35,995 nucleotides of DNA from Amphritea atlantica (GTDB taxonomy: Bacteria > Pseudomonadota > Gammaproteobacteria > Pseudomonadales > Balneatricaceae), in NCBI RefSeq assembly GCF_900111095.1, contig NZ_FOGB01000005.1:1-35995 (forward strand), written 5' to 3'. Of this stretch, positions 1 through 8,023 are shown piece after piece. How positions within the stretch are numbered: position 1 is the first letter of the stretch; every line of letters starts with the position of its first letter. The position numbers and the translations under genes were made by a program. Under the pieces are notes generated by a model. That model did no database searches. It was not told the DNA's origin and saw only the letters and a list, made by a program, of their open reading frames with translations.

Positions 1-773
1 TCATTACGGGACTGCGCCAGATGGCCCATGGTGACGCCAAGCTTGTCGCCAACACCGGAGGTGATCAGCTCATCGTCGCGCCAGATGGTGCCGTCAACCA
101 GCAAACAGTCCGCGTCTTTCATAATCGGTTTGAGATGGGGTTCAATCTGGCCGAGACCAGGGGCATAGAACAGAGTTTTCCCGCTGCGGGTATCTTCTAT
201 CAGGATACCTATATTGTCCCCTGGGTGGGGATCGTTGCGATGCGGTGAATAGGGTGGCGCACTGCTGAGCAGCGCGACCGCTGTCAGTTTCAATTCGGGT
301 ACCTGAGGGATCACAAAGGTGTTGGTGCCCTCTTCTACCGATCCCTCAACGGGAATTCGGTTGCGTTTGATGCCGCCATTCCAGTGTTCCAGCATCTTAA
401 AGATGGGGAAACCGGTGGTCAGATCCTGATACACCATATCGGTACACCAGACCTCATGGGGGCAGCCTTCACGCAGCATCAGCAGACCGGTGGTATGGTC
501 AATCTGGCTGTCGATGAAGACAATCGCCGCAATGCCGGTATCACGAATCTTTCGATTCGGTTGCATCGGCGCAAAATCAGCCAGCTGCTGGCGAATATCC
601 GGCGAGGCATTAAACAGAATCCAGTCTTCACCGTTGGCACTCACAGCGATGGATGACTGAGTCCGGGATCTGGCATTGAGGGTTCCGGCCCGATAGCCGG
701 CACAGTTACGGCAGTTACAGTTCCACTGGGGAAAGCCGCCGCCCGCTGCGGAACCAAGAATCTGAATTTTCAT
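1..773 (-). CDS. pqqB: PqqB, PQQ biosynthesis protein (3' end outside window)
   Basis: The reading frame is open from an ATG at 773 to the left edge, giving about 257 of the usual roughly 303 residues, so the gene is cut by the window. The N-terminus [19 protein letters not shown], the Cys cluster CNCRNC and the [10 protein letters not shown] segment are typical of PqqB, a metallo-beta-lactamase-fold protein. PqqB acts in PQQ maturation and has been proposed to hydroxylate a tyrosine of the PqqA-derived intermediate. pqqC, pqqD and pqqE would be expected further left on the same strand. A sigma54-type promoter lies 70-90 bp upstream. The gene is 6 kb from pqqA, so the usual pqqA-B adjacency is broken here. 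Identity is confident. Confidence 0.95.
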   Translation of the reverse strand, partial: MKIQILGSAAGGGFPQWNCNCRNCAGYRAGTLNARSRTQSSIAVSANGEDWILFNASPDIRQQLADFAPMQPNRKIRDTGIAAIVFIDSQIDHTTGLLMLREGCPHEVWCTDMVYQDLTTGFPIFKMLEHWNGGIKRNRIPVEGSVEEGTNTFVIPQVPELKLTAVALLSSAPPYSPHRNDPHPGDNIGILIEDTRSGKTLFYAPGLGQIEPHLKPIMKDADCLLVDGTIWRDDELITSGVGDKLGVTMGHLAQSRN

Positions 774-844
774 TGTTATTCTTCTGTAGGCTGACTGTCA
801 GTCATTCAGCCAGTAAGCCTGGCTAAATGCTCACCAAATACAAA

Positions 845-860
845 AGCAATAACCAAGCCA
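845..860 (-). promoter_or_regulatory. Sigma54 (-24/-12) promoter of pqqB
   Basis: On the minus strand the sequence reads TGGCTTGGTTATTGCT, matching the TGGCAC-N5-TTGCW consensus with the diagnostic GG and GC spaced by 10 bases. Transcription would start near 833, about 60 bases before the pqqB ATG. An upstream palindrome-like site lies at 944-960. Confidence 0.6.
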
Positions 861-943
861 TAATATAAGACTTTGATTTTTATGAGTTAAGAATAAGCTT
901 TTTGATGAAAACAGACCCGAAGCAACACTCTGATCGGTCAACA

Positions 944-960
944 TGCGACACTCTGAGTCA
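944..960 (-). promoter_or_regulatory. Putative activator site (UAS) for pqqB
   Basis: The plus strand reads TGCGACACTCTGAGTCA. It resembles 7210-7226 (14 of 17 identical), 7188-7204 and 25871-25887. It starts 84 bp upstream of the -24 element of pqqB, a normal distance for a sigma54 activator site. The assignment to the regulator at 1062-3113 is inference. Confidence 0.45.
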
Positions 961-1010
961 AACCATTGAGGCTTATCAACTGCACCTCACTGCCCGGTTT
1001 ATAAAGAACA

Positions 1011-1040
1011 AAAAAAACCATGCAAAGGAGCATGGTTTTC
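1011..1040 (-). terminator. Intrinsic terminator of the sigma54 activator gene
   Basis: The stem AAAACCATGC / GCATGGTTTT (1014-1023 and 1030-1039) has a 6-base loop. On the minus strand it is followed by a run of T, just after the regulator stop codon at 1062. Confidence 0.75.
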
Positions 1041-1061
1041 AGATGGGGAAATCACACAGGG

Positions 1062-3113
1062 TTACACCAGAGAATCTAACTCATCAGCATTATTATCGAT
1101 AAAAAGATTATATTTTTTTATCTTGCGGTGTAATGTTGAACGACTAATGCCCAGCGCTTTGGCCGCCCGGGTGACCACCCAGCGGTTTTGCTTCAATACC
1201 AGCTCTAACTCTTCCTTTTCTGACAGTTCCTGCCTTGCAGAAACAGCTTCACTTTGTGCACCTCCTGACATCGATACCATCCGTGACGGCGGAGCATAGG
1301 CGAACTGATCGGATTGGTGGCCAATCACTACAGGCGCGGCAAACACCTCATCAGGAAGATCATCAACCTGAATCAGATCCCCCTCACGCATACACATTGC
1401 ATACTGGAGTACATTTTTCAACTGGCGGATATTGCCGGGCCACTGATACCGGCAGAGCACTTCTAAAGCATCCGGAGTAACCTGCACATTGTCAGCATTA
1501 TCTTCATCCATGCACAGAGCACGCAGAACCTTCTCGATAATAACCGGTTTATCTTCCCGCTCACGCAGGCTTGGCAAAGCGATCTGAAAACCGCTGATGC
1601 GGTAAAACAGATCTTCGCGGAATTCACCACTGCTAACCAGCTCTTTCAAGTCACGGTGGGTCGCACAGATTACATTCAGGCTGACCTTTACCGGGTTAAC
1701 CTCACCCAACGGAATGATCTCACTTTCAGCAAGTACTCTTAGCAGGCTGGCCTGCAGCTCAATCGGCATATCACCGATTTCATCAAGAAACAGAGTTCCG
1801 CCATTACTGGCCTGTATTTTACCCACCTTGCCAGCTTTCAAACCACCTGTAAAAGTACCGGCACCATAGCCAAACAACTCACTCTCAATCAACGATTCAG
1901 GAATCGCGGCACAGTTAAGCGTGATAAACGGCTTGTCTGCACGATCACTGCTTTCATGTAGCGCACGGGCCCACACCTCCTTCCCGGTGCCGGTTTCACC
2001 CTGAAGCAGGATACTGATACCTTTGTTAACCATACGCTGGCAGCGACTGGCTTGCTTCAACAGCTGAGGCTCTTCTCCGGCAGCGTGAAAAAGAGGGGTA
2101 TCGCAAGCCTGATCACCAGAGACCGCTCTTTTAGCAATGTCACTAGTAGATCCTGAGCTTTTAGACACCGTCCCCTGAGAGGCTTTCAGCTGCGATTCAA
2201 ACGCTGAGTTGTGTAACCAGGCCGCATAAAGTTTTACTGGTTTATCACTAATCCGGACAAAAAGTTCGACAACACCCGCTGACTCCAGTTGCTCTAAATT
2301 CTGGCTGAACGCTTCCTGAAATTTGCGTCCCACTAACTCATAACGGTCCCGACACCCCAATGTCAGTAGCAGCGGTGTGGTCGCAGCGATAATGGTATCG
2401 CTATCGTTCACCGCGATAAGAGCGTTTGTCTCAGGCCGGTAGGGAGAGAATGACAAACTAATAACACGTTGATTAGCATAGGCATTTTTAAAAACAATCG
2501 CCTCTATCTCGTCAGCGGTCTCACATACAAGGTTGAGTGCTAAAGCCTGATAAAGCCGGTTTCCTGAGGCATAGGTAGAGATATCCAGCGCACCAAAAGG
2601 AGTGCCATCCGGCGAGATTAACGGCGCTGCGGAGCAACTGAAATTATGCAGGTTGAAACCGTAATGTTCTTTAGCGAATACGGTGACCGGCCTGCACTCG
2701 GTTAAACAGGTTCCCAGGCCATTGGTGCCGACAATCTTTTCTGACCACAGAGTTCCCTGGCGCAATCCTTTTTGTTCAAGATCATGACTGATATTGGAAT
2801 CGGCATAGGACTTAACCACCACACCTTCGGTATTCGTTATCAGAACCGCATAACCACTCTGTTTGGAAACCGTTCTGATCTTATCAAAAACCTCTTCGGA
2901 ATCACTCAGAAGTTTTTCCATCGGTTCCCGACGCTGCCTGACTTCAGACTCTGAAAGCGAGACCAGCTCAACATTGGTGTCCGGGGACATTTTGTATTGA
3001 TCACGACAGCGCTGCCATGAGCTCTGTATATACTTATCAGTACCGCTCTCACCTGGCCCCTGTATGGTTACAGACTTCGCATTCTTATCAGAATAACCTG
3101 TATTTGAAGACAT
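1062..3113 (-). CDS. acoR: AcoR-like sigma54-dependent transcriptional activator
   Basis: This 683-residue protein has the AcoR-type layout. A GAF-like sensor spans about 70-200 and a PAS-like segment about 230-290. An AAA+ sigma54-interaction domain spans about 340-580, with Walker A GETGTGKE (372-379) and Walker B GGTLFLDEIGD (438-448). A Fis-type helix-turn-helix lies at 647-668. The sigma54-contact loop, normally GAFTGA, reads GTFTGG (419-424). There is no receiver domain, so it likely senses a small molecule directly, as AcoR does acetoin. Its position among PQQ genes and a 2-oxoacid-dehydrogenase operon, together with at least seven sigma54-type promoters in the window, makes it the likely master activator. 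The exact inducer is unknown; the aco name reflects family resemblance. Confidence 0.85.
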   Translation of the reverse strand: MSSNTGYSDKNAKSVTIQGPGESGTDKYIQSSWQRCRDQYKMSPDTNVELVSLSESEVRQRREPMEKLLSDSEEVFDKIRTVSKQSGYAVLITNTEGVVVKSYADSNISHDLEQKGLRQGTLWSEKIVGTNGLGTCLTECRPVTVFAKEHYGFNLHNFSCSAAPLISPDGTPFGALDISTYASGNRLYQALALNLVCETADEIEAIVFKNAYANQRVISLSFSPYRPETNALIAVNDSDTIIAATTPLLLTLGCRDRYELVGRKFQEAFSQNLEQLESAGVVELFVRISDKPVKLYAAWLHNSAFESQLKASQGTVSKSSGSTSDIAKRAVSGDQACDTPLFHAAGEEPQLLKQASRCQRMVNKGISILLQGETGTGKEVWARALHESSDRADKPFITLNCAAIPESLIESELFGYGAGTFTGGLKAGKVGKIQASNGGTLFLDEIGDMPIELQASLLRVLAESEIIPLGEVNPVKVSLNVICATHRDLKELVSSGEFREDLFYRISGFQIALPSLREREDKPVIIEKVLRALCMDEDNADNVQVTPDALEVLCRYQWPGNIRQLKNVLQYAMCMREGDLIQVDDLPDEVFAAPVVIGHQSDQFAYAPPSRMVSMSGGAQSEAVSARQELSEKEELELVLKQNRWVVTRAAKALGISRSTLHRKIKKYNLFIDNNADELDSLV

Positions 3114-3167
3114 CTATTCACCTGTTCACTCCCTGTCTTTGCAATTCAGCGTCAGACAAGGGTCATT

Positions 3168-3197
3168 TTTATATTTATTTAGTGTCAAGTTGTACAA
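3168..3197 (-). promoter_or_regulatory. Possible sigma70 promoter of the activator gene
   Basis: On the minus strand TTGTAC (3197-3192) and TATAAA (3173-3168) are separated by 18 bases, about 55 bp upstream of the regulator ATG. No sigma54 match was seen here. This is a weak, position-based call. Confidence 0.3.
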
Positions 3198-3456
3198 CCC
3201 CACAATAACCCTAAACTACTCCTTTTTATCTTTTAAAAAACTATACTTTGGCACCAAAACACCTCAGTCCAATATAGCATACATTCATTGAAACTCAGTA
3301 TTTTTGCCCCTTAGGGGAAAGTCGCTCCTTACGGTGATTAGATTTCCCCTATCTGAGAGCCCCTTCCCGCTCTCCTGCATCAATCAACAAGAACTCACCA
3401 CATTTGTCAGCGACAATATCTCATCCAAACCATCTTATACGGCGAAGACAGAATGC

Positions 3457-3483
3457 AAAAAAGGAGCGCGAATAAGGCGCTCC
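3457..3483 (-). terminator. Terminator of the PQQ-dehydrogenase operon
   Basis: The stem GGAGCGC / GCGCTCC (3463-3469, 3477-3483) has a 7-base loop and is followed on the minus strand by T6. It lies about 60 bp beyond the last gene of the operon. The rest of 3198-3541 shows no gene that I can support. Confidence 0.75.
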
Positions 3484-3541
3484 AAACTCTGCCTTGGGTA
3501 AGCAGAAACAGAGGTCACAAACAGTGAGGCACTGAAAATCG

Positions 3542-4339
3542 TTATTGCAGTCCATATCGAGCCAGGATGTTCGATAGAGCCCCATCTGACTTCATCTCAG
3601 CCAGCAACTGATTGAAACCATTCCGTGAGTCTTCATCTGACCTCCTCAACCCCAGCGCATAGTCATAATTCAGATCTGCATGTAAGATATTCTCTGCATC
3701 ATATTGCCGCAGTTTACCCAGATTCTCCTGGAACCAACCCGCAGATACATTAGTCACTACCGCCGCATCAATCAGTCCATCTGCCAGTGCTTGCAAACGG
3801 CTGGCTTCATCCTGAAAACGCACAGCGATACTGATATGGTTGTGGACTAATGCACCGGAAGCGATACTGCCTGGCGAAACCCCAACCACCAGCGGTTTAA
3901 GATCGTCGATATCACTGATAACAGACCCTTTATCCAGAGTGACCAGCTTAAACTCTAAGCGCAGATAGGGGTCTGAGATCAGCAGGTATTTGGAATCCCC
4001 CTCTTTAAACCGGGCAACCCCGGCATAAAAATCACAGCCCACTTTTTTAGCCTGCCGCTTAGAAAATATCCAGGACACATTCAGCGATACGTCTAACTTT
4101 TCAGCCACCGCTCTGGCTATATCGATCTGAAAACCTTCCGGCTTATCCGCCCGTCTGGAGAAAGGCATCTGTTCAGGATGAGCACACAGATTAATTTCAC
4201 CTCTGGCCCGGATCTCACTTAATGTCTGCGCACTCGCAACCGGACTGACAACGATAATCACTGCGGTCATAAAGCCGATAACGACAGAGCTCAGTAATTC
4301 AGAAAATTGGGGCGTCAGTCTTTTTATTTTTGTACTCAT
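3542..4339 (-). CDS. MxaJ/XoxJ-like periplasmic solute-binding protein
   Basis: This 265-residue protein has an N-terminal membrane/signal segment ending near a SASA-type cleavage site, followed by a family-3 periplasmic binding fold (LSEIRARGEINLCAHP, then GFQIDIARAVAEKL). Proteins of this kind (MxaJ, XoxJ) are encoded next to PQQ methanol/ethanol dehydrogenases and their cytochrome c and are thought to help assemble or activate the enzyme rather than feed a transporter. No permease is adjacent, which supports that role. I chose the ATG at 4339 because GAGG lies just upstream; a GTG at 4351 is the alternative. It is the third gene after the dehydrogenase and cytochrome, 26 bp after the latter. 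Confidence 0.75.
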   Translation of the reverse strand: MSTKIKRLTPQFSELLSSVVIGFMTAVIIVVSPVASAQTLSEIRARGEINLCAHPEQMPFSRRADKPEGFQIDIARAVAEKLDVSLNVSWIFSKRQAKKVGCDFYAGVARFKEGDSKYLLISDPYLRLEFKLVTLDKGSVISDIDDLKPLVVGVSPGSIASGALVHNHISIAVRFQDEASRLQALADGLIDAAVVTNVSAGWFQENLGKLRQYDAENILHADLNYDYALGLRRSDEDSRNGFNQLLAEMKSDGALSNILARYGLQ

Positions 4340-4365
4340 ATCAGACCTCACTGTTTTGCCGGTAA

Positions 4366-4791
4366 CTATTTTTCTTCACTTAAAGACAGGATATAGGTCA
4401 CCAACTCCCAACGCTCTTCTGGGGTGAATGTCCTTTTCCAGGGTGGCATCACGAGTGAACCACGCTTTTTCCCTTTGGTAATGGTTTTAAAGAGATAATC
4501 CGCATCAAAATCACGCCCCTGCAACATCTTTGCTTTACCACCGGAGCCTTTATAGCCATGGCAGTACACGCAGGTCTGGTTGAAACGATGCTCACCATTA
4601 GCTACCGATATCGCCTCTTTACTGAACACTTTCGCCTTCATTTCGGCTACGTATTCAGGGTCTTCCTGATTTTTTTTATCTGCTCTTTTTTCTCCCCCGG
4701 TCACCGGTGGTGCCACCGCATAGGCGACGCCACTAAGCAGTGCGATAGCAAAAACGCTATACCGGATCGGTCTGAATAAATTAACTGACAT
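4366..4791 (-). CDS. Periplasmic monohaem cytochrome c
   Basis: This 141-residue protein has a signal peptide and one haem-c site, C74-V-Y-C77-H78. Met115 in LVMPPW is the likely sixth ligand. It is a class I cytochrome c placed directly downstream of the PQQ dehydrogenase (74 bp gap), so it is the probable electron acceptor of that enzyme, passing electrons to the terminal oxidase. It corresponds in role to MxaG/XoxG/ExaB. A Lys/Glu-rich linker (about 33-55) separates the signal peptide from the haem domain. Confidence 0.85.
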   Translation of the reverse strand: MSVNLFRPIRYSVFAIALLSGVAYAVAPPVTGGEKRADKKNQEDPEYVAEMKAKVFSKEAISVANGEHRFNQTCVYCHGYKGSGGKAKMLQGRDFDADYLFKTITKGKKRGSLVMPPWKRTFTPEERWELVTYILSLSEEK

Positions 4792-4865
4792 AACAACTCT
4801 CTCCCACTAAATAAACTGGAAAAAAGGGGGCTGCGACAACGCCACAACCCCCAATGCGGAACTAA

Positions 4866-6530
4866 CTAGTCTTCCAGCGTGAATGCGACCAGTGCTGCAC
4901 CGCCGGGTAATCCGCTGACTTCAGGGAAAGCACTGGCCATAAAGCCTGGTGCATGAGAACCAAAACCGGTGGCCGCCAGAATGTACTGCTTGCCATTGAC
5001 GGAGTAACTGACAATACCGCCACGAATTCCGGAGCCAGCATTGAAGTTCCAGATCTCTTTACCATTCTCGGCGTTATAACCATGGATTACGCCGTAGGGG
5101 TCGCCATTGAAAACAAGGTTGCCACCAGTGGTCAGAACGCTACCCAACCCCGGCAGTGGATAGTCAACAGACCATTTCAACCTGCCGGTAATAGGGTCGC
5201 GGGCATCCAGTCGGGCTGAGGCTTTTTTACCCGGAGGCGGAACCGCCACCAGCTTACTGACCCCCAGATAAAGTCCGGCAATACCGACATTCTCATGTTC
5301 CTGAGGGGCCGGAACAACTATGTTGCACACCTCCATTGCGTTGGTGTACCAGAGACCGGTGTTGGGGTTATAGGCGCCATGATTCCAGCTGCGGGCCCCC
5401 AAAAGATAAGGGCAGATGGTCGTTTCTTTGCCTTCAGGCATATCCACCCGACCGATCAGCTCACCGGTTTTCGGATCGATCCCTTTCACGAAATTGATGT
5501 TTTCTGCCAGCGGCCAGACATTCTCAACCTTACCGGTATCCTTCTCCAGGACAAACACATAACCACTTTTGTTCAGATGTACTAACACATCTTTGCCGTT
5601 AACGTTCAGGCTCAGAGCTTCATAGGCGGAATCGTAATCCCAGACATCGTGAGGAATCTCCTGGTAGGCCCACTTCAACTTACCGGTCTTCGGCTCAATC
5701 GCCAGCAAGCTGGCACTGTATTTGTTGTCGCCTTCGCGCTCAGCACCGTAGAAATCGGGAGCTGCATTGGAAGTACCGATAAAGATGGTGTCAGTTTTTT
5801 CATCATAGGTACCCGGCAACCAGGCACCACTACCGCCCACCTCACCGGAATCTCCCGGCCAGCTCTTAGGATCATCTTTTTTCAGAATATCGAAGGTCCA
5901 CATCTTTTCGCCGGTAATCGCATTAACCGCAAAGATTTTGCCCTGGGTTGGCTGATCACCACCGGTGGTTCCGCCAAACAGAACATCACCCGCCAACTGA
6001 GGAGGAGATGAGAAAAGACAGCCATAGCACTTCTCCTGATCGGTGATCTGAGTTGACCATTTCTCCTTGCCGGTTTTCTGATCCAGCGCGATAAATCGCC
6101 CATCAAGAGAGCCGATGTAGACATTGCCATGACCCACGGTGACGCCACGACTTGCAGCCACATAGAACACCTCATCAACAATCGCGTCCAGATCGGCCTG
6201 GTAGTGCCAGATCTGCTTGCCGGTGGCAGCATCAAGGGCAAATACGTTATTGTTTGGGCCAATATAGTAGGCTATACCATCAACCACGATCGGCGTTGCC
6301 TGCAGGCCCATCTGGATATCGCCCGGTTGATGAATCCAGGCAACTTTCAACTTCTTAATGTTGTCTGCATTAATCTGATCCAATGGACTGTAGCGCCAGG
6401 CATCGGACGTTCGATGGTATTGCGGCCAGTCGTTAGGGCTCTCTGAAGATGCATTCACAGCGGTAATACCCGACAATGCAATCGTTGAGGTAATACATGC
6501 GGATAGCGCTAGCTTTTTTATTTTAATCAC
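4866..6530 (-). CDS. PQQ-dependent alcohol dehydrogenase, lanthanide-type signature
   Basis: This 554-residue protein has a signal peptide (about 1-27) and an eight-bladed quinoprotein propeller with repeated tryptophan-docking motifs (for example ALDAATGKQIW and ALDQKTGKEKW). Asn255 and Asp298 are 43 residues apart, as Asn256 and Asp299 are in XoxF. Asp300 follows in the motif W-D-Y-D, the extra Asp that distinguishes lanthanide-dependent from calcium-dependent enzymes. Cys373 and Cys402 (29 apart) match a conserved structural disulfide. The vicinal Cys-Cys of methanol/ethanol dehydrogenases is replaced by Phe122-Tyr123. It is shorter than typical MDH/EDH (about 600). It oxidises an alcohol in the periplasm and hands electrons to the adjacent cytochrome c. 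The substrate is not readable from sequence. Confidence 0.9.
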   Translation of the reverse strand: MIKIKKLALSACITSTIALSGITAVNASSESPNDWPQYHRTSDAWRYSPLDQINADNIKKLKVAWIHQPGDIQMGLQATPIVVDGIAYYIGPNNNVFALDAATGKQIWHYQADLDAIVDEVFYVAASRGVTVGHGNVYIGSLDGRFIALDQKTGKEKWSTQITDQEKCYGCLFSSPPQLAGDVLFGGTTGGDQPTQGKIFAVNAITGEKMWTFDILKKDDPKSWPGDSGEVGGSGAWLPGTYDEKTDTIFIGTSNAAPDFYGAEREGDNKYSASLLAIEPKTGKLKWAYQEIPHDVWDYDSAYEALSLNVNGKDVLVHLNKSGYVFVLEKDTGKVENVWPLAENINFVKGIDPKTGELIGRVDMPEGKETTICPYLLGARSWNHGAYNPNTGLWYTNAMEVCNIVVPAPQEHENVGIAGLYLGVSKLVAVPPPGKKASARLDARDPITGRLKWSVDYPLPGLGSVLTTGGNLVFNGDPYGVIHGYNAENGKEIWNFNAGSGIRGGIVSYSVNGKQYILAATGFGSHAPGFMASAFPEVSGLPGGAALVAFTLED

Positions 6531-6605
6531 TTCTCGTTCTCCATCTATCTATATCATGCAGACTCACCCACCCGGGCCAGCCCACCACTACACATAAGAC
6601 AGAAA

Positions 6606-6621
6606 CGCAACATACAGGCCA
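6606..6621 (-). promoter_or_regulatory. Sigma54 promoter of the PQQ-dehydrogenase operon
   Basis: The minus strand reads TGGCCTGTATGTTGCG, with GG and GC separated by 10 bases. The predicted start is near 6594, about 64 bases before the ATG at 6530. Confidence 0.55.
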
Positions 6622-6751
6622 ACATTTATCCCGACCTATTAAAAAGCTATCAATACATTGATATATATGAATTTTTTCATCTGACAGAAACTAATAGCTA
6701 AAGCTAATACAAGGCGTGCTACAGGGTTAAAACAGTATGACAATACAGACC

Positions 6752-6768
6752 GTGTCAGCAGATGACAC
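6752..6768. promoter_or_regulatory. Inverted repeat between the divergent dehydrogenase and pqqA promoters
   Basis: GTGTCA-5-TGACAC is a perfect inverted repeat. It lies 131 bp from the dehydrogenase -24 element and 142 bp from the pqqA one, so it could serve both. It only loosely matches the 17-bp element seen elsewhere. The rest of 6622-6909 holds no gene that I can see. Confidence 0.35.
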
Positions 6769-6909
6769 AGTCTGTGCTACCCAACAACAAGAGCTGACGG
6801 CCGATCTCCTCAAGCTGACACAGCTATCACCGTGACGCCTCAGTCAATCACGCTTAAAGATTGTGAAAACCGGGTTATTGCGTAAAACAATCCCAACGGA
6901 TCGCAGTGC

Positions 6910-6925
6910 GGGTACGATCTTTGCT
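6910..6925 (+). promoter_or_regulatory. Sigma54 promoter of pqqA
   Basis: GGGTACGATCTTTGCT matches TGGCAC-N5-TTGCW with the GG-N10-GC spacing. The predicted start near 6937 leaves about 49 bases of leader before the pqqA ATG. Confidence 0.5.
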
Positions 6926-6985
6926 TTACTTATCGGTGACATTTAACGTCACGTTATACATTCATACATAGATGAGGAAAATAAA

Positions 6986-7060
6986 ATGAACTGGACAAAA
7001 CCAGCCTATAAAGATCTGAGAATTGGCTTCGAAGTCACCATGTACTTCGCCAACCGCTAA
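6986..7060 (+). CDS. pqqA: PqqA, PQQ precursor peptide
   Basis: This is a 24-codon gene, [11 protein letters not shown]... ending FANR, with Glu16 and Tyr20 in the conserved E-x3-Y arrangement. These two side chains are cross-linked by PqqE and become the PQQ skeleton. An AGGAAA ribosome site lies about 8 bases upstream. It is transcribed away from the PQQ dehydrogenase and lies 6.2 kb from pqqB on the other strand. It is followed by its own hairpin, so it is a monocistronic precursor gene in this genome. Confidence 0.96.
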   Translation: MNWTKPAYKDLRIGFEVTMYFANR

Positions 7061-7096
7061 CCCCTTAACAAGTACCGCTTAAACATACGTGCCCCG

Positions 7097-7119
7097 CCCC
7101 CGCTTCATTGCGGGGGTTC
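7097..7119 (+). terminator. Hairpin after pqqA
   Basis: CCCCCGC-TTCATT-GCGGGGG is a 7-bp GC-rich stem 36 bp after the pqqA stop. Only a short T-rich tail (TTCT) follows, so it may act as a terminator or as a 3'-end stabiliser of the abundant pqqA message. Confidence 0.65.
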
Positions 7120-7187
7120 TAAATCTGCTAACAACAATAGTCCCCTCATTCGTTAAAGATCACCGGTCCACTCTGATAGTGTCTGCC

Positions 7188-7226
7188 TGGCACACTCTGA
7201 GTCGAACGCTGAGACACACTGACTCA
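7188..7226 (+). promoter_or_regulatory. Two tandem putative activator sites for the VOC gene
   Basis: TGGCACACTCTGAGTCG (7188-7204) and TGAGACACACTGACTCA (7210-7226) are start-to-start 22 bp apart, about two helical turns. The second is nearly palindromic: TGAGACA-CAC-TGACTCA. Both resemble the sites upstream of pqqB and the E1 alpha operon. The inner copy ends 76 bp before the -24 element at 7303. Confidence 0.45.
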
Positions 7227-7302
7227 AAAAGACTCTGTCCCCACTTTAAAGAAGCGCTCAATCTCCACCGTGATTAAAGGCTTGCAGCCAAAACCTGCTA
7301 AC

Positions 7303-7318
7303 TGGCACGGGAAATGTA
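7303..7318 (+). promoter_or_regulatory. Probable sigma54 promoter of the VOC gene
   Basis: TGGCACGGGAAATGTA has a perfect -24 element but GT instead of GC at -12, so it is the weakest of the set. The predicted start is near 7330, just upstream of the ribosome site at 7348. Confidence 0.4.
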
Positions 7319-7357
7319 TTTATGAGTATTCACTGTTCATAATCTATGGAGATCAAT

Positions 7358-7945
7358 ATGAAAAAAATAAAAATATTCACTGCATCGCTATTTTTATTTT
7401 CCCTTTTTAGCCAACAAACCCAGGCAGGGATACCCGGAATGCGAGGGACTCAGCATCTGGGTATTACCGTCCCAAATGTGAAAGAAGCGGTTGCTTTCTT
7501 TACCGATGTTATCGGCTGCGAATCCTTCTATTCAATCGGTCCCTTCGGCCCGTTCGATAATGACTGGATGACCGAGAACCTTAATGTTGACAAAAAAGCA
7601 GTGATAAAAACCGCTCACCTGATGCGTTGCGGTAATGGCCCGGCGCTGGAGATATTTGAATATACGGCCCCAGATCAAAAGCAGCAGCCACCGCGCAACA
7701 GCGATATTGGCGGTCATCACCTGGCGTTTTATGTCGATGATATGGCACCTGCAGTGAAGTTTCTGGAAGAGAAAGGGATTAAAGTGCTGGGCAAACCCCA
7801 TACCTTTACAGACACCGGTATGGCTGGCCTGACCTGGGTATATTTCATGGCCCCCTGGGGGATGCAGCTTGAGATCGTCAGTTACCCATTCGGACAGGGA
7901 TATGAAAAAGAGACCGGCCGCAGAATGTGGGATCCTCGCTACTAA
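7358..7945 (+). CDS. Secreted VOC (glyoxalase/dioxygenase superfamily) protein
   Basis: This 195-residue protein has a clear Sec signal peptide (MKKIKIFTASLFLFSLFS, cleavage near AQA). Two paired beta-alpha-beta-beta-beta modules follow. The likely metal ligands are His33 (QHLGIT), Glu98 (ALEIFEY), His121 (HHLAFYV) and Glu172 (QLEIVSY), the H-E-H-E pattern of the vicinal oxygen chelate superfamily. Most VOC enzymes are cytoplasmic; an exported one beside a periplasmic dehydrogenase may deal with a reactive aldehyde product or bind metal or ligand there. I chose ATG 7358 because GGAG lies 6 bases upstream; an in-frame ATG at 7346 would spoil the signal peptide. The exact reaction is unknown. 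Confidence 0.8.
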   Translation: MKKIKIFTASLFLFSLFSQQTQAGIPGMRGTQHLGITVPNVKEAVAFFTDVIGCESFYSIGPFGPFDNDWMTENLNVDKKAVIKTAHLMRCGNGPALEIFEYTAPDQKQQPPRNSDIGGHHLAFYVDDMAPAVKFLEEKGIKVLGKPHTFTDTGMAGLTWVYFMAPWGMQLEIVSYPFGQGYEKETGRRMWDPRY

Positions 7946-7978
7946 GCCCCTCCCCCGAATAATTCACAAGGTTACCGA

Positions 7979-8002
7979 TAGCATTACCTTCGGGTAATGC
8001 TA
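7979..8002 (+). other. UUCG-tetraloop hairpin between the VOC and HupE-like genes
   Basis: TAGCATTACC-TTCG-GGTAATGCTA is a perfect 10-bp stem capped by a stable UUCG loop. No long T run follows. It may set relative expression of the two genes by processing or partial termination. Confidence 0.6.
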
Positions 8003-8023
8003 TTAAACAACAGGGTACCGATT

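Noticed and set aside
7089-7277. 62-codon plus-strand open frame after pqqA
   Set aside because: It starts inside the pqqA hairpin region and covers the activator sites and promoter zone of the VOC gene; no ribosome site and no homology could be seen.
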